Below the pieces are notes generated by a model, which was not told where the DNA came from, searched no databases, and was given only the letters and a program-made list of their open reading frames with translations. From Fimenecus sp045611635 (lineage in GTDB: Bacteria > Bacillota > Clostridia > Oscillospirales > Acutalibacteraceae): a stretch of 16,478 nt of DNA. Positions within the stretch are counted from its first letter, which is position 1. Every line of letters begins with the position of its first letter. Positions 6,994-13,738 of the stretch are shown here, piece after piece. The DNA lies in contig JAZKXL010000120.1 of NCBI GenBank assembly GCA_045611635.1, forward strand, positions 1 through 16,478, read 5' to 3'. The position numbers were made by a program, and so were the translations under genes.

Positions 6994-8571
6994 GTGATTT
7001 CTTTGTTAAAAAAATTCAAGAAAAAAAGTACAGGTGCAAAAATTGCAATAATAGCATTCATAATTTTTATGATTGCTCTTGTTTCTTATGTGCTTTATTC
7101 AACCTTTAAACCAGAACCACCGGTAGCTTATGAAATAACTGAAGTTTCTTATGGCACAATTACCGAATATCTTGATGTTAACGGTACTGTTGAGTCAGGT
7201 GTTACTGAAAACTTTAATGCTATTGAAGGTGTCATGGTTGAAGAAGTATTTGTGAACGTTGGTGATAGCGTTAAAAAAGGTGACTTGCTTGCAACGTTTA
7301 ATGTAGAAGCGGCTTCATCATATTTAAACAGTGCTAAAAAAGATTATGATAAAGCATTGAAGGATTATAACGATGCTAAAACTAATGCTGATACCAATAT
7401 AAATCGTAAAGCAGAGTTGAAAGTGGAAATAGCAAAACTTGAAAAAGAAATTGCAGCAAAAGAAGATGAAATAGCAAAACTTGAAAGTGAAATTGAAAAT
7501 ACTAAGCCAACAACTGAGTACACAACAATTCCACAAGAACAAATTGATGCTATTGTAATGCAAATGGCGCAAAATGGTGCAACACAGGAAGAAATCGATA
7601 ATTTTATTGCAACTGCATCTAATACTCAAATTCCAGTAACTTCAACTGATAATTCTAAGCAAGAATTAATATTGCAAAAAAATCTTGAACTCTCACAACT
7701 TAATTCTAAACTTTCATCATTACAGGCGGAGAATGCAGTTTTAGCATCAGGTGATAGTGAATCTATGCTTGAAACTCTTAAAACAGTAGCTGATGCAAAA
7801 AAAGCAACTTACGATAATACAAAGAAAATCTATGACCAAATGAAGAATGGGTGGTATGCCGAAAACGACGGTATTGTTACCGTTGTAAATATTAAAGTAG
7901 GCGAAAAATTTGTGCCCGTTGCTACTAATACTAACTCATTAGATTTGTCAGCACTTATTGGAGAAAATATGAATAGCGACCTTATCACTTCTCTTATGGG
8001 TGATGCAGTAACAGTTCCAACAGGCGTTGGTATTACTCTTGAAAGCTATGAAGATATGATTGTTAGCGTAACTGTTGGTAAATCAGACCTTCTTAAAATT
8101 AAGGTAGGTATGGAAGCTGTTGTTACAAGTCTTGATAGTGAATATGAGGCGGAAGTTGTATATGTAGGTGCAACTGCGGTTGATAACTCTAACTCACTCG
8201 ACATTAACTCAATTACAAGTTCACTTATGGGTGGAGCAGGCGGTGCTAGTGGCGCTCTTGTAAAAATTAAGATTCATAACCCTAATGAAAAAATCGTTAT
8301 TGGCTTTGATGTTGATATTAAAATTAAGTTAGAAACTGTTAATGATGTGCTTAAGGTGCCAGTAGAATCAGTAATTTACAACAATGGTAAATATTTTGTG
8401 TTTGTTTATGATGAATCTGAAGGCACCGCAACAAAGCGAGAGGTTACAAAGGGTACACTTGATGATACAAGCTATGAAATTGTCAGCGGTCTTGCTGAAG
8501 GTGAAAAGGTAATTAAGAGTCCTGACCCTAATACAGAAGATGGTACAAAAGTTCAACCTAAAAATGCTTAA
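6994..8571 (+). CDS. HlyD/MacA-family membrane fusion protein
   Basis: This looks like the adaptor subunit of an ABC-type exporter. The 525-residue protein has a short basic N-terminus, one membrane segment (about residues 16-37) and the first half of a lipoyl-like domain (EGVMVEEVFVNVGDSVKKGD, about 78-97). A coiled-coil hairpin follows (about 104-170 and 221-285, with heptads such as EIAKLEKEIAAKEDEIAKLE). The second lipoyl half is at about 290-310 (DGIVTVVNIKVGEKFV), with beta-barrel and membrane-proximal domains after that. The hairpin tip carries a Pro/Thr-bounded insert (about 171-220). Two loops repeat a NSLD...ITS(S)LMG motif (314-336 and 400-413). No good ribosome binding site decides the start: GTG 6994 is given, but TTG 7003, three codons later, is equally possible. 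The permease follows 14 bases downstream. Confidence 0.88.
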   Translation: MISLLKKFKKKSTGAKIAIIAFIIFMIALVSYVLYSTFKPEPPVAYEITEVSYGTITEYLDVNGTVESGVTENFNAIEGVMVEEVFVNVGDSVKKGDLLATFNVEAASSYLNSAKKDYDKALKDYNDAKTNADTNINRKAELKVEIAKLEKEIAAKEDEIAKLESEIENTKPTTEYTTIPQEQIDAIVMQMAQNGATQEEIDNFIATASNTQIPVTSTDNSKQELILQKNLELSQLNSKLSSLQAENAVLASGDSESMLETLKTVADAKKATYDNTKKIYDQMKNGWYAENDGIVTVVNIKVGEKFVPVATNTNSLDLSALIGENMNSDLITSLMGDAVTVPTGVGITLESYEDMIVSVTVGKSDLLKIKVGMEAVVTSLDSEYEAEVVYVGATAVDNSNSLDINSITSSLMGGAGGASGALVKIKIHNPNEKIVIGFDVDIKIKLETVNDVLKVPVESVIYNNGKYFVFVYDESEGTATKREVTKGTLDDTSYEIVSGLAEGEKVIKSPDPNTEDGTKVQPKNA

Positions 8572-8585
8572 TTGAGGTGTGAGTT

Positions 8586-9833
8586 TTGAATATAAGAGAA
8601 AACATACGAATTGCCGTATTTAGTATAAGAACGAATCTTATGCGCTCACTTCTCACAATGCTGGGCATAATAATTGGTGTTGCATCAGTTATCGCAATTG
8701 TTACTGTTGGTAATGGTGGTCGCGATTACATTGTTGGTATGATTCGCGATATGGGTAACAGTGCAATAGCGTTAACTGTCAATATGAATGTGGCGGATGA
8801 TGAAGACTACTTTACTGATGAAGATATTGCGGCAATAAAGAAAATAGATGGTGTTCAATATGCATCTATGCAGTCAATGGCAATGTGTCAAATGTCAGCA
8901 AACGATAAAACTGGTATTCTTATGGGTATTGGCTGTAATACAGATATGCAAATGATTATGCAAACACCACTGCTTTTCGGTAGATTCTTTACGCAAGAAG
9001 AATATATTGAGGGTAAGAATGTTGGTGTTATCGATGTTGGTAGTGCATTACAACTTTTCGGCAAAAAAGATGTAGTAGGTGAGTATGTTCATTGCACATC
9101 AAACGACTTAACAATTTCGGTTAAAATTGTTGGCGTTGTTGATATAATGTCAAGTATGAATATTGATACTGAAGAAATGATGGGCAATATGAATTCAATG
9201 ATGGGTGGAATGCAAATAACAAGTTGTATGCTTGTTATGCCGGCATCTATTACATCAACAATTAACGGCACAAGCCAGAATCGCTATGATACAATAAATG
9301 TTACCGCAGTTGATGAAAGTCAGCTTGACTCTGTTGGCAATGCAGCAATCAACTATGTTCGTTCTTTGCATGATAACTATGAAAAAGATTGTTATAATGT
9401 AACAAATATGGCAACATATATTGATTTACTTGATACAGTTATCAATGTGTTTACAATCTTTATTGCATCAGTAAGTGCCATTTCACTTGTTGTTGGTGGT
9501 ATAGGTGTTATGAACATTATGCTTGTATCAATTACTGAGCGTACTCGTGAAATTGGTATTAGAAAAGCTCTTGGTGCTAAAACTGGTACAATTATGTTCC
9601 AATTCTTAACTGAATCAATTATCCTTTGCCTTATAGGTGGTATAATTGGTTTGTTGTTAGGTGTGGCAGGAGCAGCATTTGTGTCATACATTATGAAAGT
9701 GCCGCTTGCAGTTGAACCGTCAACAATAGCTTTGGCAATTGGATTCTCATCAGCAATTGGTATAATATTTGGTGTTTATCCAGCAAGAAGAGCGGCAAAA
9801 ATGCCACCAATTGAAGCACTTCGTAGAGAATAA
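8586..9833 (+). CDS. MacB/FtsX-type ABC transporter permease with Met-rich extracytoplasmic domain
   Basis: This is the membrane subunit of a MacB-type (mechanotransmission) ABC exporter. The 415-residue protein has a first membrane helix at about 22-42 (LTMLGIIIGVASVIAIVTVG), a long extracytoplasmic MacB_PCD-like domain (about 45-280) and three C-terminal helices. The FtsX-type signature MLVSITERTREIGIRKALGA lies at 312-331 and the end YPARRAAKMPPIEALR is typical of MacB permeases. Residues 95-125 hold eight Met and residues 188-218 hold ten, including MMGNMNSMMGGM. TTG 8586 follows GAGGTG (8574-8579) by six bases. The protein has no ATPase domain and no ATPase gene is adjacent, so the nucleotide-binding partner must lie elsewhere. 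Confidence 0.9.
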   Translation: MNIRENIRIAVFSIRTNLMRSLLTMLGIIIGVASVIAIVTVGNGGRDYIVGMIRDMGNSAIALTVNMNVADDEDYFTDEDIAAIKKIDGVQYASMQSMAMCQMSANDKTGILMGIGCNTDMQMIMQTPLLFGRFFTQEEYIEGKNVGVIDVGSALQLFGKKDVVGEYVHCTSNDLTISVKIVGVVDIMSSMNIDTEEMMGNMNSMMGGMQITSCMLVMPASITSTINGTSQNRYDTINVTAVDESQLDSVGNAAINYVRSLHDNYEKDCYNVTNMATYIDLLDTVINVFTIFIASVSAISLVVGGIGVMNIMLVSITERTREIGIRKALGAKTGTIMFQFLTESIILCLIGGIIGLLLGVAGAAFVSYIMKVPLAVEPSTIALAIGFSSAIGIIFGVYPARRAAKMPPIEALRRE

Positions 9834-9863
9834 TATAAATATGAAATATTTCCTTCAAAATAG

Positions 9864-9898
9864 ACAGTGTATATGCATTTGTATATACACTGTTTTTT
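9864..9898 (+). terminator. Intrinsic terminator after the exporter operon
   Basis: A perfect 11-bp stem, ACAGTGTATAT (9864-9874) against ATATACACTGT (9883-9893), has an 8-nt loop and is followed by a run of T. It lies 30 bases after the permease stop and separates that operon from spo0A. Confidence 0.88.
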
Positions 9899-9945
9899 AT
9901 TTGCAAATTTGCTTTGTAAAGGGAAGTTCTTTACAAAAATACCAC

Positions 9946-10024
9946 TTTTCAACTTTAAAACCCGTTGATTTCTCGAAGTTTTAGACATTTTCAACAGAGT
10001 TTTCAACAATTTCAATGTTGAAAC
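9946..10024 (+). repeat. Cluster of TTTTCAAC repeats and an inverted copy
   Basis: TTTTCAAC occurs at 9946-9953, 9988-9995 and 10000-10007, with an inverted GTTGAAAC at 10017-10024. The second and third copies start 12 bases apart, about one helical turn. The last copy is part of a dyad TTTCAA-TG-TTGAAA (10010-10023). The regular motif suggests binding sites for a DNA-binding protein. Its identity is unknown. Confidence 0.5.
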
Positions 10025-10159
10025 TTAAGTTAAAAAAAGACCGTAAGAAGAGTGCATAGTTAAGTTTTGACTGCATATTTTTAGCGATTTTTTATGTATT
10101 TTTGCAAGAAAATCTTTTTTTCCATCATATTTAATTACATAGCCCGTTGTTTTATGAAA

Positions 10160-10175
10160 TTCGACTTTTGTCGAA
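10160..10175 (+). promoter_or_regulatory. Candidate Spo0A-binding site (inverted 0A-like boxes)
   Basis: TTCGAC-TTTT-GTCGAA is a perfect 6+4+6 palindrome. The right half reads TGTCGAA (10169-10175), an exact match to the Spo0A box consensus. The left half read on the other strand is AGTCGAA, one mismatch. It lies about 31 bp upstream of the putative -35 of spo0A, where autoregulation would be expected. Spo0A boxes upstream of spo0A are known in other Firmicutes; function here is inferred. Confidence 0.6.
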
Positions 10176-10205
10176 AAGTTTTCAAATATTTTTTGTATTT
10201 TACTA

Positions 10206-10234
10206 TTGCCAATAAATGCCATATATGGTAAAAT
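10206..10234 (+). promoter_or_regulatory. Probable spo0A promoter
   Basis: TTGCCA (10206-10211) and TAAAAT (10229-10234) are separated by 17 bp, about 50 bases before the spo0A ATG. The last ten bases of the spacer are a perfect palindrome, CCATATATGG (10219-10228), abutting the -10. TTGCCA is also mirrored by TGGCAA at 10236-10241. A repressor could bind this dyad. Confidence 0.5.
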
Positions 10235-10285
10235 ATGGCAAAATAAGAAATCAATAAGATTTCAAAATAAAATGGAGGTCTCAAA

Positions 10286-11044
10286 ATGAGTAAAAACTTA
10301 AAGGTTATTTTAACGGGTGAGGGTAGCGAGTTTGGAAAGAACTGTGCAAGTGTGTTAAGAACTTATGGGTGTGATGTAATTCTTGTTGCTAAAGATGGTA
10401 GGTTGTTAGTCTCAAAGCACGAAACTGTAAATGCTGATGTAATTGTGATGGATGCGTTTATGTCTAATCTTGATGCCTTAGGAGTAATCAATGAGCTTAA
10501 CAAAAAAGAAACAAAACCACTAATGATGGTTATGTCTAGTAGTGATAACCAACGCTTTGAACAAGAAATTTTATCGGCAGGAGCTGATTATTATTTTCTT
10601 AAGCCCTTTGATATAAATATGCTTGCACAACGAATAAAGCAATTAACCGGTTGGTCAAAAGATAAAAATGACATTACAAAACAAGACGACGTTGATTTGC
10701 AAGTAACTATCAGTGAAATTATGCATCAAATTGGTGTACCTGCACATATTAAGGGGTATCAATATCTCCGTGAAGCTATTGCACTCTCAATTAATGACCG
10801 TGAAATGATGAGCTCAGTTACAAAAGTGCTTTATCCTACAGTTGCAAAAATGTATTCCACAACCTCATCTCGTGTTGAAAGAGCTATCCGACATGCGATT
10901 GAAGTTGCTTGGGATAGAGGTGATGTTGACGTGTTGTCATCATATTTTGGCTATACAATTCAAAACACTCGTGGCAAACCAACAAATTCAGAATTTATTG
11001 CAATGATTAGTGATAAGCTTCGTCTCCGTATGAAAATTTCTTGA
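10286..11044 (+). CDS. spo0A: Sporulation master regulator Spo0A with altered receiver domain
   Basis: Spo0A is the response regulator that commits Firmicutes to sporulation; phosphorylation makes it dimerise and bind 0A boxes. The 252-residue protein has a receiver domain (about 5-120) and the C-terminal Spo0A DNA-binding domain (about 138-252). The recognition-helix region SSRVERAIRHAIEVAWDRG and the GKPTNSEFIAMISDKL end are diagnostic. Asp56 (VIVMD56) and Lys106 (FLKPFD) fit the phospho-acceptor and conserved Lys. The acidic pocket, normally two Asp in an ADD sequence, reads T10-G11-E12, and the MPxLDG loop is MSNLDA. The switch Thr position appears as Ser (SSS, 84-86). GGAGGT at 10274-10279 sets ATG 10286. 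The gene appears monocistronic, without the usual spoIVB neighbour. Confidence 0.93.
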   Translation: MSKNLKVILTGEGSEFGKNCASVLRTYGCDVILVAKDGRLLVSKHETVNADVIVMDAFMSNLDALGVINELNKKETKPLMMVMSSSDNQRFEQEILSAGADYYFLKPFDINMLAQRIKQLTGWSKDKNDITKQDDVDLQVTISEIMHQIGVPAHIKGYQYLREAIALSINDREMMSSVTKVLYPTVAKMYSTTSSRVERAIRHAIEVAWDRGDVDVLSSYFGYTIQNTRGKPTNSEFIAMISDKLRLRMKIS

Positions 11045-11069
11045 CAAATATGGGCAAAGGTGCTATCAT
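11041..11069 (+). promoter_or_regulatory. Sigma-A promoter of the manganese riboswitch-mntP unit
   Basis: A perfect TTGACA (11041-11046) and TATCAT (11064-11069) have a 17-bp spacer. The -35 hexamer contains the TGA stop codon of spo0A (11042-11044), so the two transcription units abut with no gap. Confidence 0.75.
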
Positions 11070-11080
11070 CATATTACTTC

Positions 11081-11198
11081 GTGAGGGAGTAGTCGGCACA
11101 ATTTGGTGCGGTAAGTCAACATACTGACCATAAGGTCTGGTTTACCTTAAATGACAAGACTCATGTGTGACAATAAGTGTCGCACTGGGTCTTTTTTT
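11081..11198 (+). ncRNA. yybP-ykoY manganese riboswitch
   Basis: The leader of mntP contains the features of the yybP-ykoY class. These are GGGAGTAG at 11085-11092, the internal-loop sequence TCAACATACTGACC at 11116-11129, the GGTCTGGTTTACC arm and a closing AAGACTCATGTG segment. This class binds Mn2+ and usually turns on Mn2+ exporters; the neighbouring mntP fits exactly. The aptamer's 3' part overlaps the terminator hairpin, so Mn2+ binding should prevent termination. Confidence 0.9.
11156..11198 (+). terminator. Expression-platform terminator of the manganese riboswitch
   Basis: AAGACTCATGTGTGACA (11156-11172) pairs with TGTCGCACTGGGTCTT (11178-11193 region) through a long stem with several G-U pairs and a short ATAAG loop, followed by a T run up to 11198. 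It lies about 37 bases before the mntP ATG. Confidence 0.82.
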
Positions 11199-11235
11199 AA
11201 TTCCCGGTTGCGATATGAGGAGAGAGGTAGTAAAT

Positions 11236-11808
11236 ATGACAGAATTATTGGTTATTGCAGTGGGTCTTGCAATGGACGCTTTTGCTGTTGCGGTTTGTAA
11301 AGGTCTTAATATGCAAAAAATAAATAAAAAACAAACTGCACTTATAGCGATTTTCTTTGGTGGATTTCAAGCAGGAATGCCATTAATTGGTTGGTTTATA
11401 GGTTCTCGTTTTGCTCACTATATTGAAAGTATTGACCATTGGGTAACATTTATTTTACTTGCTATTATTGGTGGTAAAATGATTTGGGAATCTTTTGAAA
11501 AAGATGAGTGTGAAGAGTGCGGTGAAAGTAAGCTTGACTTGAAAGAACTGACACTTTTAGCTATAGCGACAAGTATTGATGCTTTAGCAGTTGGTGTAGC
11601 ATTTGCATTAACTTATGAAAGAAACACAGTTTTTGTGGCAGTTGCATTGATTGGTATTGTTACTGCACTTCTTTCCGCAATTGGTGTGCTTATTGGTCAT
11701 AAGTTTGGTGCTAAATATAAAAGCAAGGCGGAATTTGCAGGCGGACTCGTGCTTGTGTTAATGGGACTTAAATTTTTACTTGAAGGTCTTGGTTTAATCG
11801 GTGGCTGA
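11236..11808 (+). CDS. mntP: Manganese efflux pump MntP
   Basis: MntP exports Mn2+ across the cytoplasmic membrane. The 190-residue protein has six hydrophobic segments in two homologous halves. Each half carries the conserved Asp-Ala motif: AVGLAMDAFAVAV (Asp14) and ATSIDALAVGVAF (Asp115). The loop between halves contains DECEECGE with a C-x2-C pair (Cys92, Cys95), which might bind metal, though this is inference. ATG 11236 follows AGAGAGG at 11221-11227. An upstream in-frame GTG (11167) lies within the riboswitch hairpin and is rejected. Control by the Mn2+ riboswitch supports the identity. Confidence 0.95.
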   Translation: MTELLVIAVGLAMDAFAVAVCKGLNMQKINKKQTALIAIFFGGFQAGMPLIGWFIGSRFAHYIESIDHWVTFILLAIIGGKMIWESFEKDECEECGESKLDLKELTLLAIATSIDALAVGVAFALTYERNTVFVAVALIGIVTALLSAIGVLIGHKFGAKYKSKAEFAGGLVLVLMGLKFLLEGLGLIGG

Positions 11809-11840
11809 AATTCTTAACATAGTTAAATAATAAAAAAATA

Positions 11841-11876
11841 AAGGGACTGTTGCACAATAAACAGTCCTTTTTTTTG
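11841..11876 (+). terminator. Intrinsic terminator after mntP
   Basis: AAGGGACTGTT (11841-11851) pairs with AACAGTCCTTT (11860-11870), an 11-bp stem with one G-T pair and an 8-nt loop. A long T run follows. Confidence 0.9.
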
Positions 11877-11910
11877 TGTAGTTTTACTTGCAATAAAAGT
11901 GCGTTTTTCA

Positions 11911-11939
11911 TTGTTTAATTTTTCAAAATATGTTAAAAT
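11911..11939 (+). promoter_or_regulatory. Probable promoter of the transporter-LRR-glucosidase cassette
   Basis: TTGTTT (11911-11916) and TAAAAT (11934-11939) are separated by 17 bp and lie about 33 bases before the ATG of the transporter. No sugar-repressor operator is obvious nearby. Confidence 0.5.
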
Positions 11940-11972
11940 AATATGAATATATTTGAAAGGGAGAGTGACAAA

Positions 11973-13724
11973 ATGAGTATACTTAACAAAGTGAAAGATT
12001 TCGGTACTGAAATCAAAACTCATTGGAGCACTCCGGCAGAAGGTAAATATGTTCCTTACAAGGAATATAAGGACGTAGTTATTGGTGTCGGTGCAAACTA
12101 TACAGGTGCAAAAACACTTGAGTATATTGGCTTTTGGTCAAGCTGTTTCCTCATTATGCACCACTATAAGTTGCCTTATCTTACATTCTCAGTTATCGGT
12201 CTTCTTAATATGCCTCTTGGTTATATTACAGCCCTTATCTGGTGGTATGTTTGTGACAACTTGGGCTTCTTGCCTAAAAAACAAGAAAGAAAAATTTACT
12301 TAGTTTATGGTCTTATGATGGCATTCGGTATTTCTACCATTATTTTTGACTATTCATTGTTATTTGACCAATCAAGTAAATTTATTATCACTCTTAACAG
12401 CTTTGAGGGTATGAATGCCACGGCGTGCTTTAAAACCTTTGGTACACACTTCTTGTATTCAGGTTGGGTAGGTGCTAGAAATATTTTTTGGCGTAAAAAG
12501 CTTATTCCAAAATACGGTCGTTATAAGTACGGTCTTTACTGTGATGTTATCCCTAAGATTGTAATGGTTATTCTTATGGGTTGGCTTCCAGTTTATAACA
12601 TTTCCGACGTTGCTACTCGTGTGTGGGTTGCAAACCTTCTCTTTGCAGTTTATGGTGTATTTGGTTTTGGTAACGTTCTTGAAGAATGCTCAAAGAGAAT
12701 TAGCCCTAACCTTCAAGAAAGAATTCTTGTTCGTAGCTATCCTGTAAAGATTTCACACATTTTCAATTCAATTCTTGCAATTATTCTTCCAGCAGTGGTT
12801 GGTATGCTTCGTCACGAATGGGCGGATATTAACTTCTATAGATGGGTTATTCCTGTAACATTCACTATTTCAGCAGCATGCACAATGGGTCTTGCAGGTA
12901 GAATTAAAGAAAGAATTCCACAACCACCTATTGAAGAAAAAGTTCAAATTAAGTTCTGGGATGGTATGCTTGGTGTTCTTAAAAACAAGTATTTGCTTAT
13001 TAACACAATAGTTGGTCTTATTGACTCACTTGGTAACGGTATGCTTCCATTCGCGACAATTCTTTACTTCTATACATTCCGTCTCAGCGGTCTTCCATAC
13101 TCATTGCTCGTTGCACTTATTTCATTTGCAGGTACTCCACCTGATTTATTATCACCATATTTCCTTAAGAGATTCTCATACAAGCAAATTATGATTTTCT
13201 ATCAATTAAGCCGTGCACTTGGTAACGCAATTATTGCTGTTGCAATGTGGACTCTTGGTGATAACCTTGCGCTTTGCGGTACAATTTGTGTTGTTGTTCT
13301 CTTCTTTATGGAAATGACAAAGACAGTTCCAACAACTGCAGGTCATGATATGGGCGTTCGTATTAGCGACTATCAAATGTACTTGTCAGGTGAACGTCTT
13401 GAAAGCTTTACAGGTATTTTTGGTTGGTTTACAGGACCAATTACATCATTCGTTGGTCTTATCATTCCAATCTTCTTGTTAAGATACGGCTTTAATAGTA
13501 ACTGGGAAATTCTCTTCTTTGACGGCTCAAGAAGAAATATTGTTGTTGTGCCAATTATCGTTGACGCAATCGGCTTCTTCCTCATGACAATTCCATATCT
13601 CTTCTGGGATTACGACAATAGAAAGCAAAATCTTGTTATGGAAGTTTTAAAACGTCGTGCAGAAGTTACTGAAAAGAAAGCGGCAGAAGAAGGTAAGTCA
13701 ACTGCCGGTAGCTATAAAGGTTAA
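11973..13724 (+). CDS. MFS transporter, probably GPH (sugar:cation symporter)-like
   Basis: This is a polytopic membrane protein of 583 residues with about twelve hydrophobic segments. The N-terminal part (residues 1-45) is soluble and the C-terminal tail is charged (MEVLKRRAEVTEKKAAEEGK). The segment VRISDYQMYLSGERLESFTG, followed by IFGWF, resembles the D-Y-x-W-x-x-G-x-R-x-E-(G/S) region of glycoside-pentoside-hexuronide symporters. The protein is 80-130 residues longer than typical members of that family. The downstream alpha-glucosidase makes an oligosaccharide the likely substrate, but the substrate is inferred only from context. ATG 11973 has AGGGAG at 11958-11963; an upstream ATG at 11943 would place that site inside the gene. 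The LRR gene starts 14 bases after the stop. Confidence 0.8.
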   Translation: MSILNKVKDFGTEIKTHWSTPAEGKYVPYKEYKDVVIGVGANYTGAKTLEYIGFWSSCFLIMHHYKLPYLTFSVIGLLNMPLGYITALIWWYVCDNLGFLPKKQERKIYLVYGLMMAFGISTIIFDYSLLFDQSSKFIITLNSFEGMNATACFKTFGTHFLYSGWVGARNIFWRKKLIPKYGRYKYGLYCDVIPKIVMVILMGWLPVYNISDVATRVWVANLLFAVYGVFGFGNVLEECSKRISPNLQERILVRSYPVKISHIFNSILAIILPAVVGMLRHEWADINFYRWVIPVTFTISAACTMGLAGRIKERIPQPPIEEKVQIKFWDGMLGVLKNKYLLINTIVGLIDSLGNGMLPFATILYFYTFRLSGLPYSLLVALISFAGTPPDLLSPYFLKRFSYKQIMIFYQLSRALGNAIIAVAMWTLGDNLALCGTICVVVLFFMEMTKTVPTTAGHDMGVRISDYQMYLSGERLESFTGIFGWFTGPITSFVGLIIPIFLLRYGFNSNWEILFFDGSRRNIVVVPIIVDAIGFFLMTIPYLFWDYDNRKQNLVMEVLKRRAEVTEKKAAEEGKSTAGSYKG

Positions 13725-13738
13725 TGGAGGTGAGTTAT

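Larger units (their letters stand above)
9899..10205 (+). other. Gene-free, structured region upstream of spo0A
   Basis: No convincing gene lies between the exporter terminator and the spo0A promoter. The region holds a 10-bp palindrome GCAAATTTGC (9903-9912) and a 9-bp inverted repeat TTTGTAAAG/CTTTACAAA (9913-9921 and 9929-9937). A set of TTTTCAAC-type repeats (9946-10024) and an inverted pair of 0A-like boxes (10160-10175) follow. Short open frames on the minus strand lack ribosome binding sites. The density of dyads suggests a regulatory region, in keeping with a tightly controlled master regulator gene. Confidence 0.55.

Noticed and set aside
9776..10015. Open frame of 79 codons on the minus strand between the permease and spo0A
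   Set aside because: It runs through the strong terminator hairpin and into the end of the permease gene, and has no ribosome binding site or recognisable motif.
9946..10024. TTTTCAAC repeats as a CRISPR array or DnaA-box origin
   Set aside because: The units are only 8 bases and unevenly spaced, unlike CRISPR repeats, and they do not match the DnaA box TTATCCACA. No cas or dnaA genes are nearby.
10025..10222. Open frame of 65 codons on the minus strand upstream of spo0A
   Set aside because: It has no ribosome binding site, starts inside the probable spo0A promoter and spans the 0A-like palindrome. Its composition mirrors AT-rich intergenic DNA.
11167..11235. A 23-codon N-terminal extension of MntP from an upstream GTG
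   Set aside because: The extension lies in the riboswitch terminator hairpin. The ATG at 11236 has a proper ribosome binding site and gives the normal MntP length.
11823..12023. Minus-strand open frame of 66 codons between mntP and the transporter gene
   Set aside because: It covers the mntP terminator, the transporter promoter and the transporter start, and shows no protein-like features or ribosome binding site.
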